In this document: one piece after another, positions 15,394 to 22,094 of the stretch | Position numbering within the stretch: position 1 is the first letter of the stretch | Layout: each line of letters begins with the position of its first letter | NCBI GenBank assembly: GCA_024695565.1 | Contig: JAILHX010000031.1 | Location: forward strand, 1-42,778 | Source: Saccharofermentans sp. | GTDB lineage: Bacteria > Bacillota_A > Clostridia > Saccharofermentanales > Saccharofermentanaceae | Reading direction: 5' to 3' | DNA length: 42,778 bases | Position numbers and translations under genes: made by a program | The notes under the pieces: generated by a model | Databases searched by the model: none | The model's input: only the letters and a program-made list of their open reading frames with translations | Told to the model about the DNA's origin: nothing

Positions 15394-16872
15394 TTACGCC
15401 TTTTCGCAAGCTTCTTTGATTCTTTCGATCACGATCTCCAGCGCCTTGATGCGCGCATACTTCTTATCGACCGATTCAAGGATGTACCACGGGGCAAATT
15501 CCGTCGAAGTCTTCTTGATCATCTCATCGATCGCAGTCTCGTATTTGTCCCACTTTTCGCGGTTGCGCCAATCCTCATCAGTGATCTTCCACTGCTTCTC
15601 GGGATTAGCCTGACGCTCCTTGAAGCGCTTTAACTGTGTCTTCTTATCGATCTGTACCCAGAACTTGATCACGACTGCGCCCCAGTCCGTGAGTTCCTTC
15701 TCGAACTCGTTGATCTCGTTATAGGCGCGCTGCCAGTCATTCTCCGAGCAGAACCCTTCGATCCTCTCGACCATGACTCTTCCGTACCATGTCCGGTCGA
15801 AGATCGCAATATGACCCGTCCTTGGAAGCCTCGTCCAGAATCTCCACAGGAAGTGCCTTGCCTTCTCATGCGGCTCAGGGCTTGCAATCGGCAATACCTC
15901 ATACCCTCTCGGATCGAGCGCGCCGGTGATACGCTTGATGTTGCCGCCCTTGCCTGCCGCATCCCATCCTTCATACGCGATGATGACCGGAATCTTCTTC
16001 CTGTATAGCTTGTTATGCAGGTCCCTTAACTCGTCCTGCAGCTCATCAAGCCTCTTCTCGTACTCCTCGTCCGTGAGTTCCTTACCCTTCAGTTCGACTT
16101 CCTTAAGCAAAGGCGTCTTCTTGAGCTTGAACGTATTCTGCAGGATCGGCGCAGCCGTGCCGCGGTTCTTGAGCGCCGTCTCGATCCCCTGATTCAGGAA
16201 CTCCAATACCTGGAGCTCAGCAAACTTCTTATCCTTACTGTCGATGATGTACCATGGCGCCGTCGGATTATTCGTATCCTTCAGGTACTGGTCGTAAACC
16301 TCAATGGCATCATCGTAGTGCTTGTTCTCATACAGGTCGCCCTTATCGACGCGCCACTTCGTGTCCTTGTCATCAAGGAGCTTCTCAAGGCGCTCCTTCT
16401 GTTCCTTCTTCCCTATCTGGAAAAAGAACTTCATGACAAGATATCCGTTATCAACAAGTGACCTCTCCGTCCTGTTGATCGAATCGATGCGCTCCTCATA
16501 TTCCTTGTCATCCAGGAGATCCTCCATCCTCTCGTCCGTGATCTCCTCCATCCAATATGTATCGAAGAAAGCAAACTTGCCCTTCTCCGGGATCTCTTTC
16601 AGATACCTGTACAGGAACGGATATCTCAGGTCCTCCTTGCTGGGCTTCGGGAACGTCTTTACCCTGAAAAATCTCGGATCGATATTCTTAATGATCTTGC
16701 CGAGCACGCTGCCCTTGCCTGCAGCGCCCCATCCCTCAAATATGACCATTACCGGAAGCCCTGCTTCCTTTATCTTCATCTGCGCAGCGAAAAGCTTCGC
16801 TCTCTCATCAGACAATCTCTGCGCAAACTCTTCATCTTCCGGCTTGACCGCCTTCACAAAATCCTTAAGCAT
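15394..16872 (-). CDS. pap: Polyphosphate:AMP phosphotransferase, two-domain PPK2
   Basis: 492 residues from the ATG at 16872, with AAGGAGG just before it; an in-frame GTG five codons upstream is less likely. Two PPK2 domains lie in tandem. The first (to about residue 240) has the P-loop EGWGAAGKGSVLGKI, but its Walker B region reads FDTYWMEE. The second (from about 275) has EGWDAAGKGGNIKRIT and the intact FDRTWYGRVMVERIEGF. Two-domain PPK2 enzymes (class II) transfer phosphate from polyphosphate to AMP to give ADP, and in studied members the second domain is the active one, which matches the sequence here. Single gene; no partner. Confidence 0.9.
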   Translation of the reverse strand: MLKDFVKAVKPEDEEFAQRLSDERAKLFAAQMKIKEAGLPVMVIFEGWGAAGKGSVLGKIIKNIDPRFFRVKTFPKPSKEDLRYPFLYRYLKEIPEKGKFAFFDTYWMEEITDERMEDLLDDKEYEERIDSINRTERSLVDNGYLVMKFFFQIGKKEQKERLEKLLDDKDTKWRVDKGDLYENKHYDDAIEVYDQYLKDTNNPTAPWYIIDSKDKKFAELQVLEFLNQGIETALKNRGTAAPILQNTFKLKKTPLLKEVELKGKELTDEEYEKRLDELQDELRDLHNKLYRKKIPVIIAYEGWDAAGKGGNIKRITGALDPRGYEVLPIASPEPHEKARHFLWRFWTRLPRTGHIAIFDRTWYGRVMVERIEGFCSENDWQRAYNEINEFEKELTDWGAVVIKFWVQIDKKTQLKRFKERQANPEKQWKITDEDWRNREKWDKYETAIDEMIKKTSTEFAPWYILESVDKKYARIKALEIVIERIKEACEKA

Positions 16873-17026
16873 ATGGGCCTCCTTCACAATTCAAATTTTC
16901 TTTATACCCTAATTATGAGAACCTCCCGCCCATTTTGTAAGTCGTTAATTGCGATATTTTCGGTGTTTTTGATTGTGCAGTTAACATAGGTAATAAGTAA
17001 TTAAGAAAGAGACGCGTGTCTCTCCC
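16873..17026. other. Intergenic region before the nuclease-like gene
   Basis: No gene is visible. AGAGAC-GCGT-GTCTCT (about 17007-17022) is a short perfect hairpin. The rest holds the divergent promoter regions. Confidence 0.5.
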
Positions 17027-17082
17027 TTGTCGGTTTTGTCGCGATTTTGCAGTTGTAAACCGACAAAGCGCCAACTTATAAT
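17027..17082 (+). promoter_or_regulatory. Palindrome over the promoter of a leaderless gene
   Basis: TTGTCGGTTT (17027-17036) and AAACCGACAA (17057-17066) are exact complements 20 nt apart. TTGTAA (17053-17058), an 18-bp spacer and TATAAT (17077-17082) form a promoter whose spacer contains the second arm. The predicted start of transcription, 7 nt after the -10, is the A of the ATG at 17089. The palindrome is well placed for a repressor. Confidence 0.6.
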
Positions 17083-17088
17083 CCCGGT

Positions 17089-17877
17089 ATGCAGATACTT
17101 ACACCTTACATTCCCAAAGAATACCTCGCCCTGCGTATCAACTACTGCAGGCAGCAGCTTGATGCACTACCGGAGGTTTCCACAACCAACCGGTTAATAA
17201 AAGGCATTAGAAGAGAGGTTTATGTATATAAGAATCATGCATATCTTCCCAACTGCAAAACCGGGAAGCAATTACAACTCGCTTTAGAGAAAAAAACAGA
17301 GATTGAAAGTAAACTTTCAATATATGAAGGTATCTGGAACAGTGCTTTTATTGGCACGCCTCCACCTGACATCAATCCGCAGAAGATAAGAAGGAGATTT
17401 ATTGATGCCTCCGGAGAATCTGTAATCCTTGACAGGAAGTTTTTCGATAGCCTTAAACACGATTCCAACCCGTACTATCCTGAGCATAAAACTATATACT
17501 ACAACGGCACTTACTACAGGTCTGCCTCGGAAGCAGCCATTGCAAGATTCTACACGGAACAGGGTATTCCATTTAAGTACGAACCGGAAATCTGGCTGAG
17601 CGGAATGAAGAACCCGATCTATACAGACTTCGTCATTCTGATAGAAGAACTCGATCTGTGTAAGTTTCATGAACATTTCGGACTGAAGAACGCCGCTGAC
17701 TACAGCCGTAAAACTTCAACTACCTACAACAATTACTCAGGAGCCGGTATGCTCCCGGAATTGGATGTTTTCTACACGTATGATGTAGATGATGTTCCGT
17801 TTGACATCAGAAGTGTCATCACCAAACTGAACTCTGCAGTTTTCGATTCCTTGTTAGGTGTAGATATTCCTCTGTAG
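17089..17877 (+). CDS. Predicted PD-(D/E)XK nuclease-like protein, apparently leaderless
   Basis: 262 residues. The C-terminal half has the pattern of a family of short Firmicutes proteins with a PD-(D/E)XK fold: YYNGTYYRSASEAAIARFYTEQGIPFKYEPEIWL, then PIYTDFVIL, then KFHEHFG, supplying the Glu, Asp and Glu of the nuclease core. The usual acidic pair before DF is TD instead of PD. The N-terminal 100 residues contain a predicted coiled region (QLQLALEKKTEIESKL). There is no ribosome binding site; TATAAT ends 6 bases before the ATG, so the mRNA probably starts at the start codon. Palindromes lie on both sides. Nuclease activity and biological role (mobile element, defence or repair) are inference. 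Confidence 0.65.
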   Translation: MQILTPYIPKEYLALRINYCRQQLDALPEVSTTNRLIKGIRREVYVYKNHAYLPNCKTGKQLQLALEKKTEIESKLSIYEGIWNSAFIGTPPPDINPQKIRRRFIDASGESVILDRKFFDSLKHDSNPYYPEHKTIYYNGTYYRSASEAAIARFYTEQGIPFKYEPEIWLSGMKNPIYTDFVILIEELDLCKFHEHFGLKNAADYSRKTSTTYNNYSGAGMLPELDVFYTYDVDDVPFDIRSVITKLNSAVFDSLLGVDIPL

Positions 17878-17891
17878 CCGGTTAGTTTTTC

Positions 17892-17920
17892 AGCTAACTT
17901 TTTCGCTAAAAAAGTTAGCT
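17892..17920 (+). terminator. Terminator-like hairpin after the nuclease gene
   Basis: AGCTAACTTTTT (17892-17903) and AAAAAGTTAGCT (17909-17920), 12 perfect pairs with a 5-nt loop. The stem itself carries the A and T runs, so it can end transcription in either direction. Confidence 0.55.
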
Positions 17921-17965
17921 AAAATGTTAGCTTTTCGCAAAATCTCACTTTTCAGCTAACATTTT
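17921..17965. repeat. 12-bp inverted repeat with 21-nt loop
   Basis: AAAATGTTAGCT (17921-17932) and AGCTAACATTTT (17954-17965) are exact complements. The arms repeat the GTTAGCT core of the neighbouring hairpin. The loop contains GCAAAATC, which also occurs, inverted, in the loop of the palindrome upstream of the nuclease gene. Confidence 0.6.
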
Positions 17966-18052
17966 GGCCTCGAAATGTAAGACGTTTTGCAGACGCGCAT
18001 TTACACCTTCTGCTCTACCTTTTCTGTGCCTCCCCAAAGAAAAATCCACCCA

Positions 18053-18074
18053 TAAAAAAGGGGGCAATCGCCCC
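18053..18074 (-). terminator. Intrinsic terminator of the 49-residue gene
   Basis: On the minus strand GGGGC-GATT-GCCCC is followed by a run of T. It lies 33 nt after the small gene's stop codon and supports it as a real transcription unit. Confidence 0.75.
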
Positions 18075-18106
18075 TCCTTATCTTCTAATCAGTTTATAAC
18101 TGCCTT

Positions 18107-18256
18107 TTAGCTGGCCCTGATCTCTTCGAGCAATGTCTCGAAATCGACCTGGTCGAGTTCCGCTTCTTCCTTCAGGTCTGCGAAGCTCATGCCGGGCATT
18201 GTAGTAACGCTGTGCTCGCTTTCATTGTAGTCGTGGGATAACGTGAAATCTTCCAT
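18107..18256 (-). CDS. Small acidic protein of 49 residues
   Basis: ATG at 18256 to TAA at 18107. The chain starts MEDFTLSHDYNESEHS, has TTMPGMSFADLKEEAELDQV in the middle and ends FETLLEEIRAS. It is acidic and predicted partly helical, without a membrane segment or cysteine. AAGGGTG lies about 9 nt before the start, and a strong terminator follows the stop on the same strand. I recognise no family. The frame, ribosome site and terminator together make it a likely gene. Confidence 0.6.
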   Translation of the reverse strand: MEDFTLSHDYNESEHSVTTMPGMSFADLKEEAELDQVDFETLLEEIRAS

Positions 18257-18381
18257 AGCAGCAACACCCTTATTAAGTTATTTCTCGTATTGTACTACTA
18301 CTTTTAAAATTTCCATGATGATTTTTGCAATTGTAATAAAAACATAATTTAGGACCCTGCTGCAGGCACGTCTCCACAAAT

Positions 18382-18419
18382 AAAAAGCCCCCGCCGGCCG
18401 GAGCCAAAAGCGGGAGCTT
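18382..18419 (-). terminator. Intrinsic terminator of nrdD
   Basis: AAGCTCCCGC and GCGGGGGCTT (minus strand, 18419-18385) form a 10-bp stem with one G-U pair, followed by TTTTTA. It is 22 nt after the nrdD stop. Confidence 0.85.
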
Positions 18420-18441
18420 ATCATTTATAACACCTTAGTCC

Positions 18442-20847
18442 TTAAGACTTGATACCTTTGCACTCGTTGACGTACTGTCTGATGGGACCAATGTCTGTGT
18501 ACTTTCTGACGCCGTCGCCGTCGGGGATGACGAGGACAGGAACGTTAACGATGTCAAACTGCTTGGCAAGATCGAGATCGTCGTCAGCGTAGACGAGTTC
18601 GTAGTCGAAGCGCTGCTCGTCGAACATTGCCTTTACAGCCTTGCACTTAGCGCAGGTGTGTGTTGTGAAGAGCATCGGCTTGGTGCCTGCAGATTCAGGA
18701 GCGGGCATAAGGTCGGGCAGTTCCTTGTCTTCTGCAGGTGTAACCGTTACTGTTGCTGTTCTGGGCTTCAGTGTTGAATTGCATGTGTCATATGTCTTTC
18801 TGTCCTTGAACTCCTGGAGCTTACCGTCGTTCCAGTTCTTGACCGGACGATAGTAACCTGTGATACGGCTGTAGGTCTCGGTCGGGTTGCCGCACTCGGG
18901 GCAGGCCTTGACTTCGCCCGGGAGGTAGCCGTGAGCGGAGCAGATGGAGTATGTAGGAGACATTGTGTAGTAAGGCAGTCTGTAGTTCTCGGCGATCTTT
19001 CTTACGAGAGATGCTGCAGCCTTCCAGTCAGGGAGACGCTCGCCTAAGAATGCGTGGAATACCGTACCGGATGTGTAGAGTGTCTGGAGGTTGTCCTGAA
19101 CGTCCAGTGCTTCGAAGATGTCTGATGTGTAGCCGACAGGAAGGTGTGAGCTGTTGGTGTAGTAATATACGCCGGAAGCTTCGTTAGCCGTGATGATGTC
19201 GGGATATCTTGCCTTGTCGTGCTTAGCGAGACGGTAAGCTGTGGACTCGGCAGGTGTAGCCTCGAGGTTATAGAGGTCGCCGTACTTCTCCTGGTATTCG
19301 GAGAGCTTGTTTCTCATGTGGTTCAATACGTCTGCAGCGAACTTCTGTGTCTCTTCGTGTGTGAGATCCTTTCTGATCCACTTGGCGTTGAGACCTGCTT
19401 CGTTCATGCCGACCAGACCGATCGTGGAGAAGTGGTTATTGAACGTTCCGAGGTAGTGCTTGGTGTAAGGATAGAGACCTTCCTCGAGGAGCTTTGTGAT
19501 CGTGTTTCTCTTGATCTTGAGTGATCTTGCGGAGATGTCCATGAGGTGGTCGAGTCTCTTGTAGAAATCAGCCTCATCGGATGCAAGGTAAGCGATTCTG
19601 GGGATGTTGATGGTAACAACACCGACAGAACCCGTGGACTCGCCTGAACCGAAGAAACCACCGGACTTCTTACGGAGCTCACGAAGGTCAAGACGCAGAC
19701 GGCAGCACATTGAACGTACATCGGAAGGCTCCATGTCGGAGTTGATGTAGTTGGAGAAGTAAGGGATGCCGTACTTTGCAGCCATCTCGAAAAGAAGCTT
19801 GTTGTTCTCTGTCTCTGACCAGTCGAAGTCTCTTGTGATGGAGTATGTAGGAATCGGGTACTGGAAGCCGCGGCCGTTAGCGTCGCCTTCGATCATGATC
19901 TCGATGAAAGCCTTGTTGACCATGTCCATCTCGGCCTTACAATCCTTGTACTTGAAGTCAACTTCTTTGCCGCCGACAATACAGTTCTGCTCAGCCAAGT
20001 CATTCGGAACTGTCCAGTCGAGAGTGATGTTTGTGAACGGGCTCTGTGTACCCCATCTTGAAGGTGTGTTAACGCCGTAGATGAAGGACTGGATATCCTG
20101 CTTAACCTGCTTGTAGCTTAAGTTGTCTACCTTAACGAAAGGTGCAAGATATGTATCGAATGAGGAGAAGGCCTGAGCGCCTGCCCACTCGTTCTGCATG
20201 ATGCCGAGGAAGTTGACCATCTGGTTGCAGAGCGTGGAGAGGTGCTTTGCAGGAGCAGATGTGATCTTGCCTACGATGCCGCCCAAACCTTCCTGGATGA
20301 GCTGCTTCAATGACCAGCCTGCACAGTAACCTGTGAGCATGGACAAGTCGTGAATGTGGATATCAGCATTTCTGTGTGCGTCTGCGATCTCTTTGTCGTA
20401 GATCTCAGAGAGCCAGTAGTTAGCTGTAATAGCGCCGGAGTTGGAGAGGATGAGGCCGCCTACGGAATATGTGACTGTTGAGTTCTCTTTTACACGCCAG
20501 TCTTCAACCTTGACGTAGCTGTCTACAAGATTCTTGTAGTTCAAGAGAGCGGAGTTCATGTTACGGATCTTCTCACGCTGGTTACGATAGAGGATGTATG
20601 CCTTTGCAACGTCCTCATAACCCATTCTCTGGAGCGTAGCTTCTACGCTGTCCTGAATGGACTCGACGTCAACCTTGCCGTCAACTGCCTTCTTTTCGCA
20701 GTCGGATACAGCGTTTAACGCGAGCATATCAATGATCTGATTGTTAAACTCTCTCTTCTGTGCAACGAATGCCTTTTCGATGGCGCCCGAAATCTTACTT
20801 AAGTCAAAGTCTACGACCTTGCCGTCTCTCTTGATGATTTGAAACAT
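18442..20847 (-). CDS. nrdD: Anaerobic ribonucleoside-triphosphate reductase with fused redoxin domain
   Basis: 801 residues, longer than the usual 700-730. An N-terminal ATP-cone (IIKRDGKVVDFDLSKISGAIEKAF) is the allosteric activity site. The catalytic barrel follows (HIHDLSMLTGYCAGWSL, CRLRLDLRE, GMNEAGL). Near residue 670 come the zinc ligands SICSAHGYLPGEVKACPECG (C-x2-H ... C-x2-C) and the glycyl-radical loop RITGYYRPVKNWNDGK. The last 80 residues (KPMLFTTHTCAKCKAVKAMF ... NVPVLVI) are a glutaredoxin/NrdH-like domain with the CxxC pair. Class III reductases make deoxynucleotides without oxygen. The attached redoxin suggests thiol reductant is used in place of, or besides, formate. nrdG lies 11 nt upstream. 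Confidence 0.95.
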   Translation of the reverse strand: MFQIIKRDGKVVDFDLSKISGAIEKAFVAQKREFNNQIIDMLALNAVSDCEKKAVDGKVDVESIQDSVEATLQRMGYEDVAKAYILYRNQREKIRNMNSALLNYKNLVDSYVKVEDWRVKENSTVTYSVGGLILSNSGAITANYWLSEIYDKEIADAHRNADIHIHDLSMLTGYCAGWSLKQLIQEGLGGIVGKITSAPAKHLSTLCNQMVNFLGIMQNEWAGAQAFSSFDTYLAPFVKVDNLSYKQVKQDIQSFIYGVNTPSRWGTQSPFTNITLDWTVPNDLAEQNCIVGGKEVDFKYKDCKAEMDMVNKAFIEIMIEGDANGRGFQYPIPTYSITRDFDWSETENNKLLFEMAAKYGIPYFSNYINSDMEPSDVRSMCCRLRLDLRELRKKSGGFFGSGESTGSVGVVTINIPRIAYLASDEADFYKRLDHLMDISARSLKIKRNTITKLLEEGLYPYTKHYLGTFNNHFSTIGLVGMNEAGLNAKWIRKDLTHEETQKFAADVLNHMRNKLSEYQEKYGDLYNLEATPAESTAYRLAKHDKARYPDIITANEASGVYYYTNSSHLPVGYTSDIFEALDVQDNLQTLYTSGTVFHAFLGERLPDWKAAASLVRKIAENYRLPYYTMSPTYSICSAHGYLPGEVKACPECGNPTETYSRITGYYRPVKNWNDGKLQEFKDRKTYDTCNSTLKPRTATVTVTPAEDKELPDLMPAPESAGTKPMLFTTHTCAKCKAVKAMFDEQRFDYELVYADDDLDLAKQFDIVNVPVLVIPDGDGVRKYTDIGPIRQYVNECKGIKS

Positions 20848-20858
20848 GTTCCTCTCCT

Positions 20859-21557
20859 TCAGCTCTCTCCGCGCAATTTTGCCTGCGGTATTATTTTTTT
20901 CGCGTTCTCCAATGCCTTATCGAGCTCTTCTCTCGGCATCGCGGTCAGTCCCTCGCCGTTCAACAGGTCCCCGGAATCCACAAAGCTCTGCAGGAAGTAA
21001 TTCTCAGTTCCTTCCACCTGCTTTGCGATCTTATCGAAGTCTGCCGCATCGTGCAGAGGCGATACCACCGTCGTTCTGAACTCGTGAGCGACTCCGCTGT
21101 CACAGATTGCCTTGATGCTCCTCTGAATGAGGGTTACATCGAAGCCCGGGATACCGACTGTCTCTGCATACTTATCGAATGTGTTCTTAAGGTCCATTGC
21201 GACGTAATCGACATTGCCCTCAGCCAGGATCTTCGCCAGCCTGTCCGGGAAAGTGCCGTTGGTATCAAGCTTGACCTTGAAGCCCATCGACTTGATCCTT
21301 GCAATAAACTCACCGATATCAGAATGCAGAAGCGGTTCTCCGCCTGTGATCGCAACTCCGTCAAGGATACCCTGGCGCTTCTTAAGGAATGCGAAAAACT
21401 CGTCTTCACTTATCCGCGACTCTTCCGGGGGATTGTTCACCAATGCCGGGTTGTGGCAGAAGGGGCATCTCAGGTTGCATCCGACGGTAAAAACCGTACA
21501 GGCAACGTTCCCGGGGAAGTCCAAAAGTGTCAACTTCTGAAGTCCGCCAATGATCAT
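20859..21557 (-). CDS. nrdG: Anaerobic ribonucleotide reductase activating enzyme (radical SAM)
   Basis: 232 residues from the ATG at 21557; the open frame runs further upstream through the promoter and operator, so that extension is not coding. GCNLRCPFCHNPAL is the CxxxCxxC cluster motif of radical SAM activases. DGVAITGGEPLLH and KVKLDTNGTFP are the SAM-binding segments. The enzyme installs the glycyl radical in NrdD. The gene precedes nrdD, the reverse of the common nrdD-nrdG order. The region before it carries two NrdR boxes. Confidence 0.93.
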   Translation of the reverse strand: MIIGGLQKLTLLDFPGNVACTVFTVGCNLRCPFCHNPALVNNPPEESRISEDEFFAFLKKRQGILDGVAITGGEPLLHSDIGEFIARIKSMGFKVKLDTNGTFPDRLAKILAEGNVDYVAMDLKNTFDKYAETVGIPGFDVTLIQRSIKAICDSGVAHEFRTTVVSPLHDAADFDKIAKQVEGTENYFLQSFVDSGDLLNGEGLTAMPREELDKALENAKKIIPQAKLRGES

Positions 21558-21627
21558 GCCCCAATACCTCGCTCTAGATTGAAAAATAGGTGCGAATGCG
21601 CTTCTCTTTCCATTGAAACGCTCTTTA

Positions 21628-21656
21628 AGATTACCTATATGTTGTGGTTCTGTCAA
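21628..21656 (-). promoter_or_regulatory. Promoter of nrdG-nrdD
   Basis: On the minus strand TTGACA (21656-21651), 17-bp spacer, TAATCT (21633-21628): a near-consensus sigma-A promoter with a 5' leader of about 60 nt. Confidence 0.8.
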
Positions 21657-21679
21657 CGGCAAATCACAATATATTGTGC
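21632..21679. promoter_or_regulatory. Pair of NrdR boxes
   Basis: The consensus is ACACWATATATWGTGT. The box at 21664-21679 (TCACAATATATTGTGC) matches 14 of 16; the box at 21632-21647 (TACCTATATGTTGTGG) about 11 of 16. Their starts are 32 bp apart, the spacing typical of NrdR pairs. The weaker box lies between -35 and -10, so NrdR binding would block transcription when deoxynucleotides are plentiful. Confidence 0.8.
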
Positions 21680-22044
21680 CTGTAATCGAACTGTAACAAA
21701 AAGCAGAAAAACTTGACAAACAATAGGGTTTCAAGACTTTTTTATCAATTTTTCGCGCCTGCTGAGAGTAAAAATGTAATATTTCTCATCGAATTTCCTA
21801 CCCGGCCGGTGGGGTGATAGATGTTCCATGTGTGCGAAAACCATGCGGCGGGAACGTCTTCTCCGGTGCGCGAAAACCATGCGGCGGGAACGCCTTCTCC
21901 GTTATATGTATTAGCATCAAGAATAATTTATGTCCTAAACGCACGAAAAACGGCACTAAAAGGGCAAAAACGGGCAAAATCTACCCCTAAACACCCATTT
22001 TTTGTGCCGAAAAGGGCAAATCTTGAAGCACAGGGAAAAGACGG
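21680..22044. other. Gene-poor stretch between nrdG and the membrane protein
   Basis: No convincing gene. A plus-strand open frame begins at 21821 but its start codes for the tandem repeat at 21831-21902, it has no ribosome binding site and it runs into the end of the gene on the other strand, so I treat it as non-coding. The second half (21935-22020) is A-rich with GGGCAAAA motifs and a CGGCAC/GTGCCG pair. Confidence 0.6.
21831..21902. repeat. Two tandem copies of a 36-bp unit
   Basis: 21831-21866 and 21867-21902 agree at 33 of 36 positions; both contain CGAAAACCATGCGGCGGGAA. Period 36 is a multiple of three. There is no spacer, so it is not a CRISPR. Confidence 0.8.
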
Positions 22045-22084
22045 GCGGAAAACTCCGCGAGAGAAAAATGCGGAAAGACTCCGC
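22045..22084 (-). terminator. Two small tandem terminators after the membrane protein
   Basis: GCGGA/TCCGC stems at 22070-22084 and 22045-22058, read on the minus strand. The first is followed by ATTTTTCTC. They lie 11 to 50 nt after the stop codon. Confidence 0.65.
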
Positions 22085-22094
22085 GCAGTAAAAA

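Noticed and set aside
21558..21734. 59-codon N-terminal extension of nrdG
   Set aside because: It runs through the NrdR boxes and the -35/-10 of the operon and has no family match.
21831..21902. CRISPR-like 36-bp repeats
   Set aside because: The two copies are directly adjacent with no spacer and no cas gene is near.
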